Below are positions 11,329 through 19,630 of a stretch of DNA of 25,878 nt, one piece after another. The notes beneath the pieces are model-generated. The model did not search any database. It was given only the letters and a program-made list of their open reading frames with translations, and was not told the origin of the DNA. The stretch covers positions 1-25,878 of IMG/VR virus record IMGVR_UViG_3300020411_003262. One strand, given 5' to 3'. This DNA is from a virus. Within the stretch, counting starts at the first letter, position 1. Each line of letters opens with the position of its first letter. A program made the translations under genes and the position numbers.

Positions 11329-12402
11329 ATGAGCGTTGATATGATGAGTAATGAAAGCCTTGACCCGGTGGATGCGTTAGCCGCTGAGTTTGAGGCGCAG
11401 ATGGAAGCGCAAGACCAAGCGAACTTTGGGGAAGGCCGCTTTTCTTCGCCGGGTGACGTTGGCGTCAGGGCTGACGCAAGGATCTTTGACCCACCTAGAG
11501 ATGAGTCGGGCAGGTTTACGGGCCAACAGGAGTCCCCGTCGCCACAAGTCACTCAAGCCCCAGCGGCGCTAGAAACACCGCCTCAAGCTGAGTGGGCAAC
11601 AAAGGGGCAAGCAAAGATTGACAGCCTTTTGTCAGAAGAGATCAAAACGCTTGCAACGAGACTGAAAGAAAGCGAAAGGCAGGCCGCCGCTCAGAGCCGG
11701 TTTATTGAAAACACATTTCCGTCAGAAGATGCTTATCAAAGCTACATGCAGCAACAGCAGCAACAGCAGTACATGCAGCAACAGCCGCAGTACATGCAGC
11801 AGCAGCCGTACATGCAGCAGCAGCCGCAGTACATGCAACAGCCGCAGTACATGCAACAGCCGCAGTACATGCAGCAGCCGCCGTACATGGACAACGATCC
11901 GTTTTATGACATAAACGACCCATATGCAGATCCAGAGTTACAACCACAGCTTAGGGCGTTTAAGCAGCAAACTGCTGCACTGCAACAACAACTTATGCAG
12001 ACGCAGCAGGGATACGCGGAAATTCAGCAACAGATGGCGCAAGTTCAGCAGCACCAACAAGCCCAAGAGCAGCAAATGTGGTTAAGTCACGTTGAAGATG
12101 AGGCAAAAGCCGCAATCGAGCGCTTTCCACATGCAGACGCTAGCAACGTACTTGCAAGTTACGCATCACATGGCGGCACAAAGTCGATAGCCCAGTGTGC
12201 GAAAGAAAGCCATGACAGGATCCAAGGGCTAATAAACGCAGAGCTTCAGGCCCGCGCTCAACAAACGCCTCCAGCCCAGATACAGGGCAGGCAGTCGTTG
12301 CAAAGCGCAAGGCCCGAAGTGCTGCCAGAGGGACTAATTAAGGGTAACTTTGGCGATTTTGAGAGAGTCGCTACGTTTACTAAGAAGCAATTTGGCATTT
12401 AG
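11329..12402 (+). CDS. Scaffolding protein, Gln-rich, 357 aa
   Basis: It lies between portal and major capsid, the standard place of the scaffold that guides prohead assembly and then leaves. The composition fits: acidic N-terminus, a charged helix (IDSLLSEEIKTLATRLKESERQ), a Gln/Met/Tyr/Pro-rich repeat block (residues 139-187), a helical Gln-rich stretch (200-250) and a C-terminus with a small basic helix (ERVATFTKKQFGI) that resembles coat-binding scaffold ends. The ATG has AGGAG and TAGGTG upstream. The Tyr-Met-Gln-Gln repeat is unusual for scaffolds and is listed separately. Confidence 0.8.
   Translation: MSVDMMSNESLDPVDALAAEFEAQMEAQDQANFGEGRFSSPGDVGVRADARIFDPPRDESGRFTGQQESPSPQVTQAPAALETPPQAEWATKGQAKIDSLLSEEIKTLATRLKESERQAAAQSRFIENTFPSEDAYQSYMQQQQQQQYMQQQPQYMQQQPYMQQQPQYMQQPQYMQQPQYMQQPPYMDNDPFYDINDPYADPELQPQLRAFKQQTAALQQQLMQTQQGYAEIQQQMAQVQQHQQAQEQQMWLSHVEDEAKAAIERFPHADASNVLASYASHGGTKSIAQCAKESHDRIQGLINAELQARAQQTPPAQIQGRQSLQSARPEVLPEGLIKGNFGDFERVATFTKKQFGI
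11743..11889 (+). repeat. Tandem TACATG-CAG/CAA repeats coding for YMQQ(Q)PQ
   Basis: Eight TACATG units start at 11743, 11770, 11791, 11809, 11830, 11848, 11866 and 11884, with spacings of 27, 21, 18, 21, 18, 18 and 18 bases. All are multiples of three, so copy number can vary without frameshift. The last units differ by single synonymous changes, which suggests recent expansion. Confidence 0.9.
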
Positions 12403-12414
12403 GAGAATTTGAAA

Positions 12415-13776
12415 ATGGCGTTTGACCCAACAGCCACCGTACAGGACAGCACTAATTTTGAGGATTCACTCAAGATTCGCTATGCAGCGACCGTGGTTTC
12501 AATTTTAAATCGCAAGACTATCCTTCTAGGACGCTTGGAAAAGACAAAGGCGTTTTGGAATGGCAAGGAACACCGTCAGCCAATTCAATTGGTTAGCGGA
12601 AACGCTACAGGCGCTCGCCCAGAGGGTGGTACAATTCCGTCCGCTCGTGCGTTGATGGACGTGCAATCAGTGATTAGCAACAAATCACACTACTGCACAG
12701 TAAAGGTAACAGGCCAAGTTGAGGCTAAGTCAAACTCAAAAGAAGGCGCATGGGCCAGCGTTAAGTCACGTCAGATCATGAATGCCGCTGCCGACTTGCG
12801 ACAATCATTGAATCGCGCAATGTACGGCGACGGCAAAGGCATTCTTTGTGAAGCGAATAGCGTTTCTGGTTCAGGAACCCCTGCCGACCCTTGGGTAGTT
12901 ACAATTAAGGGTTACAACGATGGAACAACCCTCGTCAATGATACCGGTTGGGCATGGACTACAACCAAACACCTTCGCCGAGGTATGCACGTCGTGTGGG
13001 GTTCATACGACTCAGGCGGAGCACCCGGCGCATTCTTCTTGACTGCCGCAGGCGCGCTTGGTCGCGGCGACGGTTATGTCAAAGAAGTTGTAAACACCTC
13101 ACCTTACAACCAGTTTAAGATTGTCGCTGGCACAACTGCCGTTGCTCCGTCAGCGGGTGATGTTTTTGTTATGGGCGATTTAATTGCTCACGGTAAACAC
13201 TCATTTGATCAAGAGTGCATGGGACTTCGGGGAATTGTAAACACAGACACTTTCCAAGGAATTGACCCTTCTGATCATCCAGAGTGGGAAGCGCAAATCC
13301 TTCAAAACCCAAATGCAGCCGGTAGCCCTCGTCAAATTACAGACACGCTGCTGCAAGAGGCATATGACCGGATGAGTGATTTGACCGTTGGCGAGTGCGA
13401 CATGATCATTGGTCACACAACAACGAGAAATGCGTACATCACTCACTTGAAGTCAAAAGGCTTAGAGCGTTACGCTGCAACAAACCTTAAGGGTGGCTGG
13501 TCAACGGTTACGTTTAATGGTGGTCGCGGAAATGCTGACATCTTTGCAGACAAAGATGCCCCTTACCGCACAGTGTATTGTTTGAACACGAGCGCCCTTA
13601 AAGCGTATACGGTTAAAACATTCGCGTGGGATACCACTGGTGGATCCGTATGGAAATGGCCTGACAACGAAGATGCGATGGTTGCGTTTGGTAAGACATA
13701 CTTAAACCTTGGCACAACAAATCGAACTTCTCAGGTGCGCATTGAAGACGTAGCTGTAAGTGGTATTTATAACTAA
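12415..13776 (+). CDS. Major capsid protein, 453 aa
   Basis: It follows the scaffold gene and has the length and feel of an HK97-fold coat protein: an N-terminal arm, an extended loop with RPEGGTIPSARAL (E-loop-like, about residues 65-77), a spine helix with KSRQIMNAAADLRQSLNRAMYGDG (119-142), a beta-rich insertion (VSGSGTPADPWVVTI; FFLTAAGALGRGDGYVKEVV) and a C-terminal domain with DRMSDLTVGECDMIIGHTTTRNAYI. AGGAG 9 bases upstream supports the ATG at 12415; the TTG two codons earlier is less likely. No protease gene is visible nearby, so maturation may not need cleavage. Codons are well adapted for high expression by eye. Named by context and pattern. Confidence 0.85.
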   Translation: MAFDPTATVQDSTNFEDSLKIRYAATVVSILNRKTILLGRLEKTKAFWNGKEHRQPIQLVSGNATGARPEGGTIPSARALMDVQSVISNKSHYCTVKVTGQVEAKSNSKEGAWASVKSRQIMNAAADLRQSLNRAMYGDGKGILCEANSVSGSGTPADPWVVTIKGYNDGTTLVNDTGWAWTTTKHLRRGMHVVWGSYDSGGAPGAFFLTAAGALGRGDGYVKEVVNTSPYNQFKIVAGTTAVAPSAGDVFVMGDLIAHGKHSFDQECMGLRGIVNTDTFQGIDPSDHPEWEAQILQNPNAAGSPRQITDTLLQEAYDRMSDLTVGECDMIIGHTTTRNAYITHLKSKGLERYAATNLKGGWSTVTFNGGRGNADIFADKDAPYRTVYCLNTSALKAYTVKTFAWDTTGGSVWKWPDNEDAMVAFGKTYLNLGTTNRTSQVRIEDVAVSGIYN

Positions 13777-13794
13777 CCGTAGCTAGGGAGGATA

Positions 13795-13812
13795 TTGACA
13801 ATGTTTGGTCAA
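13795..13812. promoter_or_regulatory. TTGAC-N8-GTCAA site 7, over a start codon
   Basis: Exact copy, spacer AATGTTTG, with the ATG of the beta-helix gene (13801-13803) inside the spacer. This repeats the geometry at 6679-6696, where TTGAC also stands immediately before a start codon. AGGGAGG is just upstream. Confidence 0.65.
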
Positions 13813-14784
13813 ATGGACGCAGGCCGACTGAAATTTGCAATCGAGTGTTTGCTTGCAGATTTTGGAAAAGGCAACGTGTTCTTTGTTGTCCCATCTACGG
13901 ATGACAACTACGAACAATTCGCACAACCGGAGTACGGCAAAGCGCCGGGAATGGTTTTTTCATACTTGCAAGACGCTGTTGACGCGGCAAAGTCGGGCAA
14001 CGGGGACAGGATTTATCTTCTTCCCGGTATTCACTTTGCTCAAACCGCAGCGTTGCAGCACAAAATCTACAAAGACGACCTAATTATTTCCGGCTTACCC
14101 GGATACAGAGATGCAACTATTATCAAAGGTGGCAATGCTTCAGACACTGACATCGATACTGCATGGGTTTATGGACAAGATCTTGTGTTTAAAAATCTCA
14201 CGTTTACTTCGTATGGCGCAAATAAAGAGAGTTGTTCTCTCCTTGGCGCAGGGGCTTATGGCGGGGTGAGTTATGGACCGGCATCAAATGTAAAATTTGA
14301 AAACTGCCGATTCACAGCCCAAAGCAAGACTGTTGGGAATGGCGTTGAGTTTTACGATGTAAACAACGAACTTAAAAAGTTTGAATTCACAGGCTGTTTG
14401 TTTGAAGAATGCGACAACGCCGTTGTTTATGGGGCTGGTACCGCAGGCGCAAGTGGTGGCCAAGAGGGCATTGAAGACGTGATCATAAAGGATAGCGTTT
14501 TCAGAAATTGCACTGTTGATCACGCCGAACCATCTTCAAATCACTCAGATGTTGTAAGGCTTTTGCTTTTGAACAACGTTCACGTTGACGCAAAGGCGGG
14601 TGGATCTGAACACTATATTGACTTGGCCAACGGAACAAACGATGGCCTTGTTACAAAGTGTTCGTTTGCGCACGCCACTGCTGCAACAGCAAAAATGGCT
14701 ATTCCAGCGGGGATCAAGTGGGTCAACAACTTCACAGAAGAAGTTCTTGACTCGACCGGTACAACGGACAATCGGCCTGACTAA
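13801..14784 (+). CDS. Right-handed beta-helix virion protein, 327 aa
   Basis: After a 50-residue N-terminal segment the protein has the pectate-lyase-like layout: a tandem-strand start (YLQDAVDAAKSGNGDRIYLLPGIHF), then coils such as DDLIISGLPGYRDATIIKGG, DLVFKNLTFTSYG, NVKFENCRFTAQS, KFEFTGCLFEECDNAVVYGAG and DVIIKDSVFRNCTVDH. Such folds form trimeric tailspikes or decoration proteins and often bind or cut polysaccharide. Its place between capsid and head-tail adaptor points to a head decoration or head fibre, while the true tailspike slot comes later. AGGGAGG 9 bases upstream supports the ATG at 13801; the in-frame TTG at 13795 would lie in the operator-like palindrome. No obvious catalytic acid cluster can be assigned. 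Confidence 0.75.
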   Translation: MFGQMDAGRLKFAIECLLADFGKGNVFFVVPSTDDNYEQFAQPEYGKAPGMVFSYLQDAVDAAKSGNGDRIYLLPGIHFAQTAALQHKIYKDDLIISGLPGYRDATIIKGGNASDTDIDTAWVYGQDLVFKNLTFTSYGANKESCSLLGAGAYGGVSYGPASNVKFENCRFTAQSKTVGNGVEFYDVNNELKKFEFTGCLFEECDNAVVYGAGTAGASGGQEGIEDVIIKDSVFRNCTVDHAEPSSNHSDVVRLLLLNNVHVDAKAGGSEHYIDLANGTNDGLVTKCSFAHATAATAKMAIPAGIKWVNNFTEEVLDSTGTTDNRPD

Positions 14785-14786
14785 AG

Positions 14787-15248
14787 GTGATTTCCGTCCC
14801 CCAATACCAGAGGTCACAAAGGTTAAGACCTTCGGATCACTGGACAAAGGTAGTCAGGGAACTGTACCCCCCTGCCGCTGGTGCTGACGGGTGTTACGCA
14901 GTTGTGATTGCGTATGACCCCGAGTTTTCCGGCGGTAGGTGGGTTCTCTGCTATGATGCAGTTGAACCAATGGTGGTTGGCGCAGGCGTTGTTCAAAACG
15001 TAAATTATTTAAAATCATTTTACGTTTGGCAAGGCCCCGAATCGACGTACCTTGAGCCTTCAGCCCTGATTGCTGACTGGCTTCGCCAGCATGATTTATT
15101 TTCAGGTGACCATTGCGGAAGCTGGGAAGACAGACACTTTAAACAAGATGAGCGACTTATAGAGCAGCGAGATAAATCGGAAGAGGATGATTTAATGCAC
15201 TCGCTGAAGGATTTATATCCGGGCAAAATTGTAGTCGCAGCGAGGTAA
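14787..15248 (+). CDS. Unknown late protein, 153 aa (head-completion candidate)
   Basis: Not recognised. The GTG start follows the preceding stop after two bases, with only TAAAG upstream, so translation is probably coupled. The N-terminal half is beta-rich (CYAVVIAYDPEFSGGRWVLCYDAVEP) and aromatic; the C-terminal half is an acidic and basic helix (HFKQDERLIEQRDKSEEDDLMHSLKDLY). It stands just before the head-tail adaptor gene, where small head-completion or connector proteins are common. No enzyme motif. Confidence 0.7.
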   Translation: MISVPQYQRSQRLRPSDHWTKVVRELYPPAAGADGCYAVVIAYDPEFSGGRWVLCYDAVEPMVVGAGVVQNVNYLKSFYVWQGPESTYLEPSALIADWLRQHDLFSGDHCGSWEDRHFKQDERLIEQRDKSEEDDLMHSLKDLYPGKIVVAAR

Positions 15249-15251
15249 GCC

Positions 15252-15956
15252 ATGAACAGGGGCGAGCTTAAGACCATAGCGAAAAGGCTAATGGATGAGC
15301 GCGGTGATTTCTGGTCTGATGCGGAACTAAACGACCTTTGTGCAATGGCAAACCGTGCGGTTTGGAATGAACTGGCCAGCAGGGATGAAGGGCGCGCTTT
15401 GGCCACTCGCACATATGCAGAGTTTCCGGCTGGCGCAATGAGCCTAAGCCTTACCGCCGCTCCACTGAATTTAAACTTGCTGCGAGTCACGTCAGTTAGC
15501 TCCCTTAAAGAAGCGGGTGTTGTTTCAAATACGAACACCCCAACGCCTTTGCAGTATGTAGAGCCAGAAGAAGCCGCGATGTACTATGAGTCCCCGGCAG
15601 ATCCCTACTCCACTTTTGACTCTGGATCTCCGCGGTGGTCCGTCGATGGAATATGGGAACTGCTGCTTGTTCCACCACCGGCAAGCGCAATCAATTTAGT
15701 GATACGGTACATTCCACGGCTCATTGCCGCTTCGCTTGATGATGACGCAGATGAATTATTAGCCGTAGCCGGTGGGTCTGTTTCAAATGCTCCTGAATTT
15801 CAAGATTCAGTGGTAGCAACGCTTACGCAACTGATGGCGGCAAAAGAACGCGAGTCTGCGCTAATGAACCTTCAAGGGATCGTGCAGCAAACTCTGGGAG
15901 GACCAACAGTTAGCAGGCTCGCATCTAGACGAATGAAAGTTACAACAGGCTACTAA
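15252..15956 (+). CDS. Head-tail adaptor (P22 gp4-like), 234 aa
   Basis: The start (NRGELKTIAKRLMDERGDFWSDAELNDLCAMANRAVWNELA) is the helical opening typical of phage adaptor proteins that form the ring under the portal: a helix, a W-S/T-D-x-E-L turn and a second helix. The middle is beta-rich with Pro (PRWSVDGIWELLLVPPPASAINLVIRYIPRL), followed by helices with a QDSVVATLTQLMAAKERES core. Length and order after the capsid fit. GAGGT lies upstream of the ATG and the stop overlaps the next start (TAATG). It would connect portal and stabilisation protein. Confidence 0.75.
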   Translation: MNRGELKTIAKRLMDERGDFWSDAELNDLCAMANRAVWNELASRDEGRALATRTYAEFPAGAMSLSLTAAPLNLNLLRVTSVSSLKEAGVVSNTNTPTPLQYVEPEEAAMYYESPADPYSTFDSGSPRWSVDGIWELLLVPPPASAINLVIRYIPRLIAASLDDDADELLAVAGGSVSNAPEFQDSVVATLTQLMAAKERESALMNLQGIVQQTLGGPTVSRLASRRMKVTTGY

Positions 15957-18034
15957 TGGGCGAATCAAGTTACATTACTGGGCCGTGGAAAGGCTTGGAG
16001 TGGCGAGAAACTTATCAGACTCCACAGCATGACGACGTTTCGATTAACGTTGAGTACTCAAAAGGGTACAAAGAATCAAGACCGGGGCTTTGTTCTCCCA
16101 AAGGCGACGGGTTATCCCGTGTTTACGTAAAGGTATTAGATCCGGTTTCAGGAACCGGCAAGTCACTTGGCGGCCCAACCGAACCGCGGATGAAAGAAGT
16201 CAAGCTCTACGATGGAAGCAAAGGCATCCTTTGCATTGGACCGGGCGCTGCATGGACGGAAACGCTCACCATTCATGGCGCACCCCACACGGTAGTTAGG
16301 CCAAACGGCGATATTATGTTTGTAGTCTTCGATCTTGACTTAAACATCGTGTCTTCCGGCAACTTATCGTATCCAGACGGCATCTACATGAATCAGCCTC
16401 AAGTCAGTGCGCCAGATGAGAAGTGGCAATGTTCATTTTTAGATCTTTATAGTTCTGACCGTAGTCAAAAAATGGTGGCAGTGGTGTCAACTACGGGCAC
16501 TTGGGTTTGGGATCCGCTGGCGAAACCAACAAATCCCGCTGGCGGGGCTGCCCCTCCGTGGCCTTATTTCCCAAAAGGCTACATGCGAGAGGTTGAGTTA
16601 CCACCCGGATCTTCGGCAGATTTTGGTTATTTGTATGACGCATCAAGGCTGTACTTTTCGACTTTACCAGCTTGCTCAATATCGGTCTTTCATAACGATC
16701 TTGCTTACTATGCAGGCTTTAGAGATGACAGTGGAATGTCAACACAGACCACAATCGAAGAAGCCCAAGACAATGTAAACGAGGCAAAGTTGCAGGTAGG
16801 GAGAAAGGGCGTTCGTATGGATCCGCAGGATTTCCTTGTGTCTGATCCGGCTGTGCCTTTTTCAATCCACACAGATGCGCTATTCAACCTTGATCTTGGA
16901 GAAAAGGTCACAGGGTTGCAGCCAGTCGGCGAGTCTCTTCTGGTATTTTCAACCCGATCTATTTATTCGATAAACGGCGATCCGGTGCTTCAAGAGTCTA
17001 CCATTTCAAAGGTCGCCGATGGCGTAGGCTGCACAAGCCCCCACTCAGTGGTTGCGGCAGAGGGTGCGGTTTACTTTATGTCATACGCGGGGATCCACCG
17101 GTTTTTTCAAGGACAGGTTGAAAATATAAGCGTTGGCATTTCTGAGCTATGGACTGGGCAACAGAAAAAAACAAGACTGCCAGAAGAGGCCAAGCAAATC
17201 TTTGATGACCTTGATTATCCTTGGCGAGTTGACGTTAGCCGGTTAGATCGGGTTACGGCGGTTCACCTGTTTGATAGAAAGCAAATATGGTGGTCGTTGC
17301 CAATTGAAGGTAATAGTGAATTTGATTCTCGGCCAGTAGCTCTTGTTTTTGATTACGCCAACGGAGCATTCTCGCTTTACACAAGCCGTGATGCGTTTAT
17401 TGCTGGCGGTGTGCGGAATCAGTCGGGCACCTTCTTTTCAGACGGGATACAAATTGAAACAGGCGGCAGGTTACGAACATTTTTCTGTTGCCGTGCATCG
17501 AACACGGGCGCTTCAGAAATAGTTGAGCTTGATTCAAGGCCGTGGGATAGCGGCGGGAGATCGATCCCAATGGTCTGGCAGTCAGGGAGAATTGGCGGTG
17601 GAAACGTTAGAAAACTTTCATTTCGTAAATTCCGTTTCGACATGCTTGCTTGGGGGCGTCAAAACCTAGCTCTTGCATTACCGCGAAGAGGCCGTGCGTT
17701 CTTTGAGGGCGATGAGGTTACGTTTGACAAGATGCTGGCCGGTGAAATTGTTGCTGACGCAGACAGACAACTTTCGGCGGTGACCGTAGACGGGCACCCA
17801 AGGCAAGACAACACGTATTTCTTTGATGATGCTGCAAATAAGTTTAACGTGGGCGTTTTTAGCGAGCGTGCGTTTTTTGAATCGCGGTGTGACCCTAAGT
17901 CAATTGCTTCGAAGTACCTCCATATTGGCGTTATTGAAGACAGGGACGCAGACACTGGACAGGCCGGGAAATGCAACACCGTTATTCGCGGGTTTTTCGT
18001 TGACGTGAATAACGAGGGCAGGGGTCGGCGTTGA
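15956..18034 (+). CDS. Packaged-DNA stabilisation/tail protein (P22 gp10-like, tail-nozzle type), 692 aa
   Basis: The stretch GEKVTGLQPVGESLLVFSTRSIYSINGD, followed by ISKVADGVGCTSPHSVVAAEGAVYFMSYAGIHRFFQG and VENISVGISELW, is the recurring beta-blade pattern of podovirus nozzle/stabilisation proteins. In P22 gp10 plugs the tail tube after packaging and carries the tailspikes. The N-terminus (GPWKGLEWRETYQTP...VEYSKGYKESRPG) also fits this family, which binds the adaptor ring. The ATG overlaps the adaptor stop. The C-terminal 150 residues form another beta domain. The stop overlaps the TTG start of the next beta-helix gene, which fits a spike partner. Confidence 0.78.
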   Translation: MGESSYITGPWKGLEWRETYQTPQHDDVSINVEYSKGYKESRPGLCSPKGDGLSRVYVKVLDPVSGTGKSLGGPTEPRMKEVKLYDGSKGILCIGPGAAWTETLTIHGAPHTVVRPNGDIMFVVFDLDLNIVSSGNLSYPDGIYMNQPQVSAPDEKWQCSFLDLYSSDRSQKMVAVVSTTGTWVWDPLAKPTNPAGGAAPPWPYFPKGYMREVELPPGSSADFGYLYDASRLYFSTLPACSISVFHNDLAYYAGFRDDSGMSTQTTIEEAQDNVNEAKLQVGRKGVRMDPQDFLVSDPAVPFSIHTDALFNLDLGEKVTGLQPVGESLLVFSTRSIYSINGDPVLQESTISKVADGVGCTSPHSVVAAEGAVYFMSYAGIHRFFQGQVENISVGISELWTGQQKKTRLPEEAKQIFDDLDYPWRVDVSRLDRVTAVHLFDRKQIWWSLPIEGNSEFDSRPVALVFDYANGAFSLYTSRDAFIAGGVRNQSGTFFSDGIQIETGGRLRTFFCCRASNTGASEIVELDSRPWDSGGRSIPMVWQSGRIGGGNVRKLSFRKFRFDMLAWGRQNLALALPRRGRAFFEGDEVTFDKMLAGEIVADADRQLSAVTVDGHPRQDNTYFFDDAANKFNVGVFSERAFFESRCDPKSIASKYLHIGVIEDRDADTGQAGKCNTVIRGFFVDVNNEGRGRR
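16725..16742. other. One-mismatch TTGAC-N8-GTCAA site
   Basis: ATGAC-N8-GTCAA, spacer AGTGGAAT, in the stabilisation protein gene. Only the outer left base differs from consensus. Confidence 0.35.
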
Positions 18035-18756
18035 GAAATTCATGGAACCGCTTATATGTAGGCCCAAAGTCTACACGTGATCTCGGCTCAATCTCTGTCT
18101 TTAATCGGAACACAGGCCCTGTTATTGGCCCATCAGTTGATCTTCAGAGGGCGTATTTCTCTCTTCCAGAGGATGGTGGAAGAATTATGCTTGGCGAAGG
18201 CATCTACCAAATCTACGAAACGCTAACGATTACAAAAAAGAACGTGGCGTTTGTTTCTACGTCACCCGGTAAAACAATTATCAGAAGAAGCGACTCAACA
18301 TCAGGTGAGCTAATCAAGGTTGACACAACAGCGTCAAACTTTCGATTGGTCGGGGTGACCCTAGAGGACGTTTCGGCCACCAACACGTCCGCATCGCTGA
18401 AGATCCTTGCGCCAAACGCAACTATAAAAGACACCGTGTTCAAGGATTATCACTTGGGAATTCACGTGTACCATACATATGGAGCAAAAATAACATGTAA
18501 CCGCTTTGAGTTAGGAGCAGAGAGAGGGTCATATTGTGTCTATCTTGAAGATGCAGATGACTGTATAGTGTCAACAAATGATTTTCATGAAGCGTTGGTC
18601 GGCTTTAACGCGGTGTATGCCAATGACGATAGTGAAAGGGTGAGTATTGTGGGCAATCTAACGTCTGGCGCGAACCAGATTTCAATCAAGACCGGTAAAC
18701 TTTGTTCTACTGCTGGCAATACTCCAGATGGAACTTCCGTTCAAGTGAGGCCGTAG
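18031..18756 (+). CDS. Beta-helix tailspike-like protein, 241 aa
   Basis: The start is TTG overlapping the stop of the stabilisation gene (TTGA), with AGGGG upstream. Residues 1-30 (SWNRLYVGPKSTRDLGSISVFNRNTG) could be a head-binding segment. From residue 35 pectate-lyase-like coils follow: AYFSLPEDGGRIMLGEGIYQIYETLTI, NVAFVSTSPGKTIIRRS, NFRLVGVTLEDVS, NATIKDTVFKDYHLGIHVY, AKITCNRFELG, DCIVSTNDFHE and RVSIVGNLTSG. It is short for a tailspike enzyme; it may be a spike core without a receptor-cutting domain or an adsorption fibre. Two dispersed palindromes (one exact, one with a mismatch) lie inside it. Confidence 0.75.
   Translation: MRNSWNRLYVGPKSTRDLGSISVFNRNTGPVIGPSVDLQRAYFSLPEDGGRIMLGEGIYQIYETLTITKKNVAFVSTSPGKTIIRRSDSTSGELIKVDTTASNFRLVGVTLEDVSATNTSASLKILAPNATIKDTVFKDYHLGIHVYHTYGAKITCNRFELGAERGSYCVYLEDADDCIVSTNDFHEALVGFNAVYANDDSERVSIVGNLTSGANQISIKTGKLCSTAGNTPDGTSVQVRP
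18320..18337. other. TTGAC-N8-GTCAA site 8
   Basis: Exact copy, spacer ACAACAGC, codon phase 1 in the beta-helix tailspike-like gene. A one-mismatch copy follows 237 bases downstream at 18557-18574. Confidence 0.6.
18557..18574. other. One-mismatch TTGAC-N8-GTCAA site
   Basis: ATGAC-N8-GTCAA with spacer TGTATAGT; only the outer left base differs. Confidence 0.35.
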
Positions 18757-19314
18757 ATGGCATTAGTACCAGCGATTAACACCTTTAACGCGGGTGACGT
18801 GGTAAGCGCTACCTTATTCAACGCCAACTTCACGACGTTTAAGACGTTTCTTGAGGGTGGAAACCTTGACACAAATAACTTGGCTACCAAGTGGTCGATT
18901 GAGCGACTTGCCGTTACATTGAACATGGACGGCGGTTTAGCCGGTGCAAACTTTACCCACTACGGTTGCGCCGTTTTACCCGCATCCATTGAACTGGATA
19001 AGCTCATTGCAGCAACGGTGACAGTCGAAGGTGTTACAGGGGGCACAGTTTCGCTTGACGTATTACAAGGTGCGCCCGGTACATATGACGGGTCAGGCGG
19101 TTCTGCTGGCGCAACTTCAATTCTTTCGGGCGTGGCAACTTGTCCGTTTACTCAATTTACAGCCACAGCCCCCGGTTTTGCTGTTGCAAATGTCGCAGCG
19201 GGCCAAGAGGTAATCTTTAAGCTGACTGGGGCTACGGTGACAACAGCAGCAAGCGCATCAAACTTTTCTGCCGTTTGTGAGTTATGGACGGGCATTAAAC
19301 TAAAAGCACTTTAG
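18757..19314 (+). CDS. Fibre-like protein with beta-sandwich C-terminus, 185 aa
   Basis: The N-terminus (INTFNAGDVVSATLFNANFTTFKTFLEG) matches the common opening of phage tail- and head-fibre proteins, in which a W/F-x-x-G-x-V/L-x-A-x-x-L-N-A segment starts a trimeric stalk. The C-terminal 120 residues are Thr/Gly/Val-rich beta strands (ATVTVEGVTGGTVSLDVLQG; EVIFKLTGATVTTAASASNFSAVCELWTGIKL), a likely jelly-roll receptor-binding or decoration head. GAGG just upstream supports the ATG, which follows the previous stop without gap. Trimerisation and receptor binding are inferred from the family pattern. Confidence 0.65.
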   Translation: MALVPAINTFNAGDVVSATLFNANFTTFKTFLEGGNLDTNNLATKWSIERLAVTLNMDGGLAGANFTHYGCAVLPASIELDKLIAATVTVEGVTGGTVSLDVLQGAPGTYDGSGGSAGATSILSGVATCPFTQFTATAPGFAVANVAAGQEVIFKLTGATVTTAASASNFSAVCELWTGIKLKAL

Positions 19315-19322
19315 GGGGCACT

Positions 19323-19628
19323 ATGGATATTCCTTGGGGTAAATTGATTGGCGCGGGAATTGGGGCAGGCACCGGCACGCCGTTCCTTGGAGCAACGCTT
19401 GGTGGCGTGGTTGATCAGATGTTTGGGTCAAAGGACAAAGACAAAAAACCGGGCGCTGACGTTCATGCCAAGCGGGCAATGACTAAGCGAATGTTGCTTC
19501 ACAAGCCAACGCTACCGCCGCAACACACTCAAGTTGGTGGCACAACTCAGCTTCGGCCAACAGGCATCCAGTCGGTGCCTTATTTTGAACAAAGAAAAAG
19601 AGCAGCGCTACAGCTTGCAAGGGGGTAA
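19323..19628 (+). CDS. Small Gly-rich protein, membrane-active ejection candidate, 101 aa
   Basis: Residues 5-34 (WGKLIGAGIGAGTGTPFLGATLGGVVDQMF) form a Gly-rich hydrophobic helix of the kind seen in internal virion proteins that insert into the host envelope. The rest is basic. AGGGGG 4-5 bases upstream supports the ATG. It opens the block of ejection-type genes. A structural role in the virion core is likely; the exact family is not recognised. Confidence 0.6.
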   Translation: MDIPWGKLIGAGIGAGTGTPFLGATLGGVVDQMFGSKDKDKKPGADVHAKRAMTKRMLLHKPTLPPQHTQVGGTTQLRPTGIQSVPYFEQRKRAALQLARG

Positions 19629-19630
19629 TT

